In this document: one piece after another, positions 63,945 to 64,000 of the stretch
Numbering within the stretch: the first letter of the stretch is position 1
Layout of the letters: every line of letters begins with the position of its first letter
Assembly: GCA_010672965.1 (NCBI GenBank)
Contig: JAAHFN010000001.1
Coordinates: 372,359 to 436,358, forward strand
Reading direction: 5' to 3'
From: Oscillatoria sp. SIO1A7
GTDB lineage: Bacteria; Cyanobacteriota; Cyanobacteriia; Cyanobacteriales; Laspinemataceae
DNA length: 64,000 nucleotides
Program-made: the position numbers and the translations under genes
Notes under the pieces: model-generated
What the model was told of the DNA's origin: nothing
Seen by the model: only the letters and a program-made list of their open reading frames with translations
Databases searched by the model: none

Positions 63945-64000
63945 TTTCCCTACACCCTACACCCTACACCCAACACCCTACCCTACACCCCACACCCCAC
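63945..64000 (+). repeat. C-rich minisatellite CCCTACACCCTACACC at the window edge
   Basis: CCTACACCCTA and CACACCCCAC units run to the last base. The array is cut by the window end. Between 63811 and 63944 no gene was seen. Confidence 0.8.

Overview
The window is chromosomal DNA of a cyanobacterium, most likely a filamentous Oscillatoriales-type organism (inference). It carries petH with a phycobilisome-type N-terminal domain, prk, btpA and psbY, together with families largely confined to cyanobacteria (HpsJ, COP23, DUF1830, TIGR02652). The HIP1 octamer GCGATCGC is frequent, and the spacers are long and full of repeats. No rRNA or tRNA gene was seen.

Layout. 1-2.3 kb: petH (3' part outside the window) divergent from prk. 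2.3-6 kb: a gene-poor, repeat-rich stretch with one PadR/Pex-like regulator. 6-15 kb: an AddB-like Fe-S nuclease, an outer-membrane TPR/DUF481 protein, hemC and an M3 oligopeptidase. 15-26 kb: a PEP-CTERM protein, HpsJ, a secreted Cys-containing protein, an aminotransferase, thioredoxin, two PspA/Vipp1 paralogues and a SPOR-like membrane protein. 27-30.5 kb: a lone TnpB directly upstream of btpA, then a VKOR-thioredoxin fusion. 30.7-40 kb: signalling genes (a CHASE2-PAS-GGDEF protein, a PAS/GAF/GGDEF-EAL protein with a decayed EAL domain, an OmpR-type regulator) around a serpin lipoprotein. 40-48 kb: hisG, a tandemly duplicated acetyltransferase, psbY, a gamma-carbonic-anhydrase-like protein, TIGR02652, VOC, map, DUF819 and a two-repeat CRISPR remnant. 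48-51 kb: TRAP permease genes dctQM and a COP23 protein. 51-60 kb: a possible conflict/stress island with a coupled pair of STAND-like ATPases (one with 13 WD40 repeats), a small coiled-coil membrane protein, an Rpn-type PD-(D/E)XK protein and a TerB/SprT-like pair. 60-64 kb: DUF1830, prohibitin, a frameshifted UPF0175 antitoxin gene and an SDR-CIA30 fusion.

How genes work together. prk is a Calvin-cycle enzyme; petH, psbY, btpA and probably the SDR-CIA30 protein serve photosynthetic electron transport or photosystem biogenesis. hemC supplies tetrapyrroles. VKOR-Trx handles disulfide formation for exported proteins, several of which are encoded here. The two GGDEF proteins probably make c-di-GMP, one with and one without a product-inhibition site.

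The spacers hold several families of short inverted-repeat (MITE-like) elements and a recurrent type of palindromic minisatellite, in which a short unit is repeated on one strand and then on the other. These often lie directly after gene 3' ends. There is also a nine-unit 76-bp array, a 134-bp tandem duplication and a roughly 0.7-kb segmental duplication. Function calls come from reading motifs and remembered family knowledge; no database search was run.
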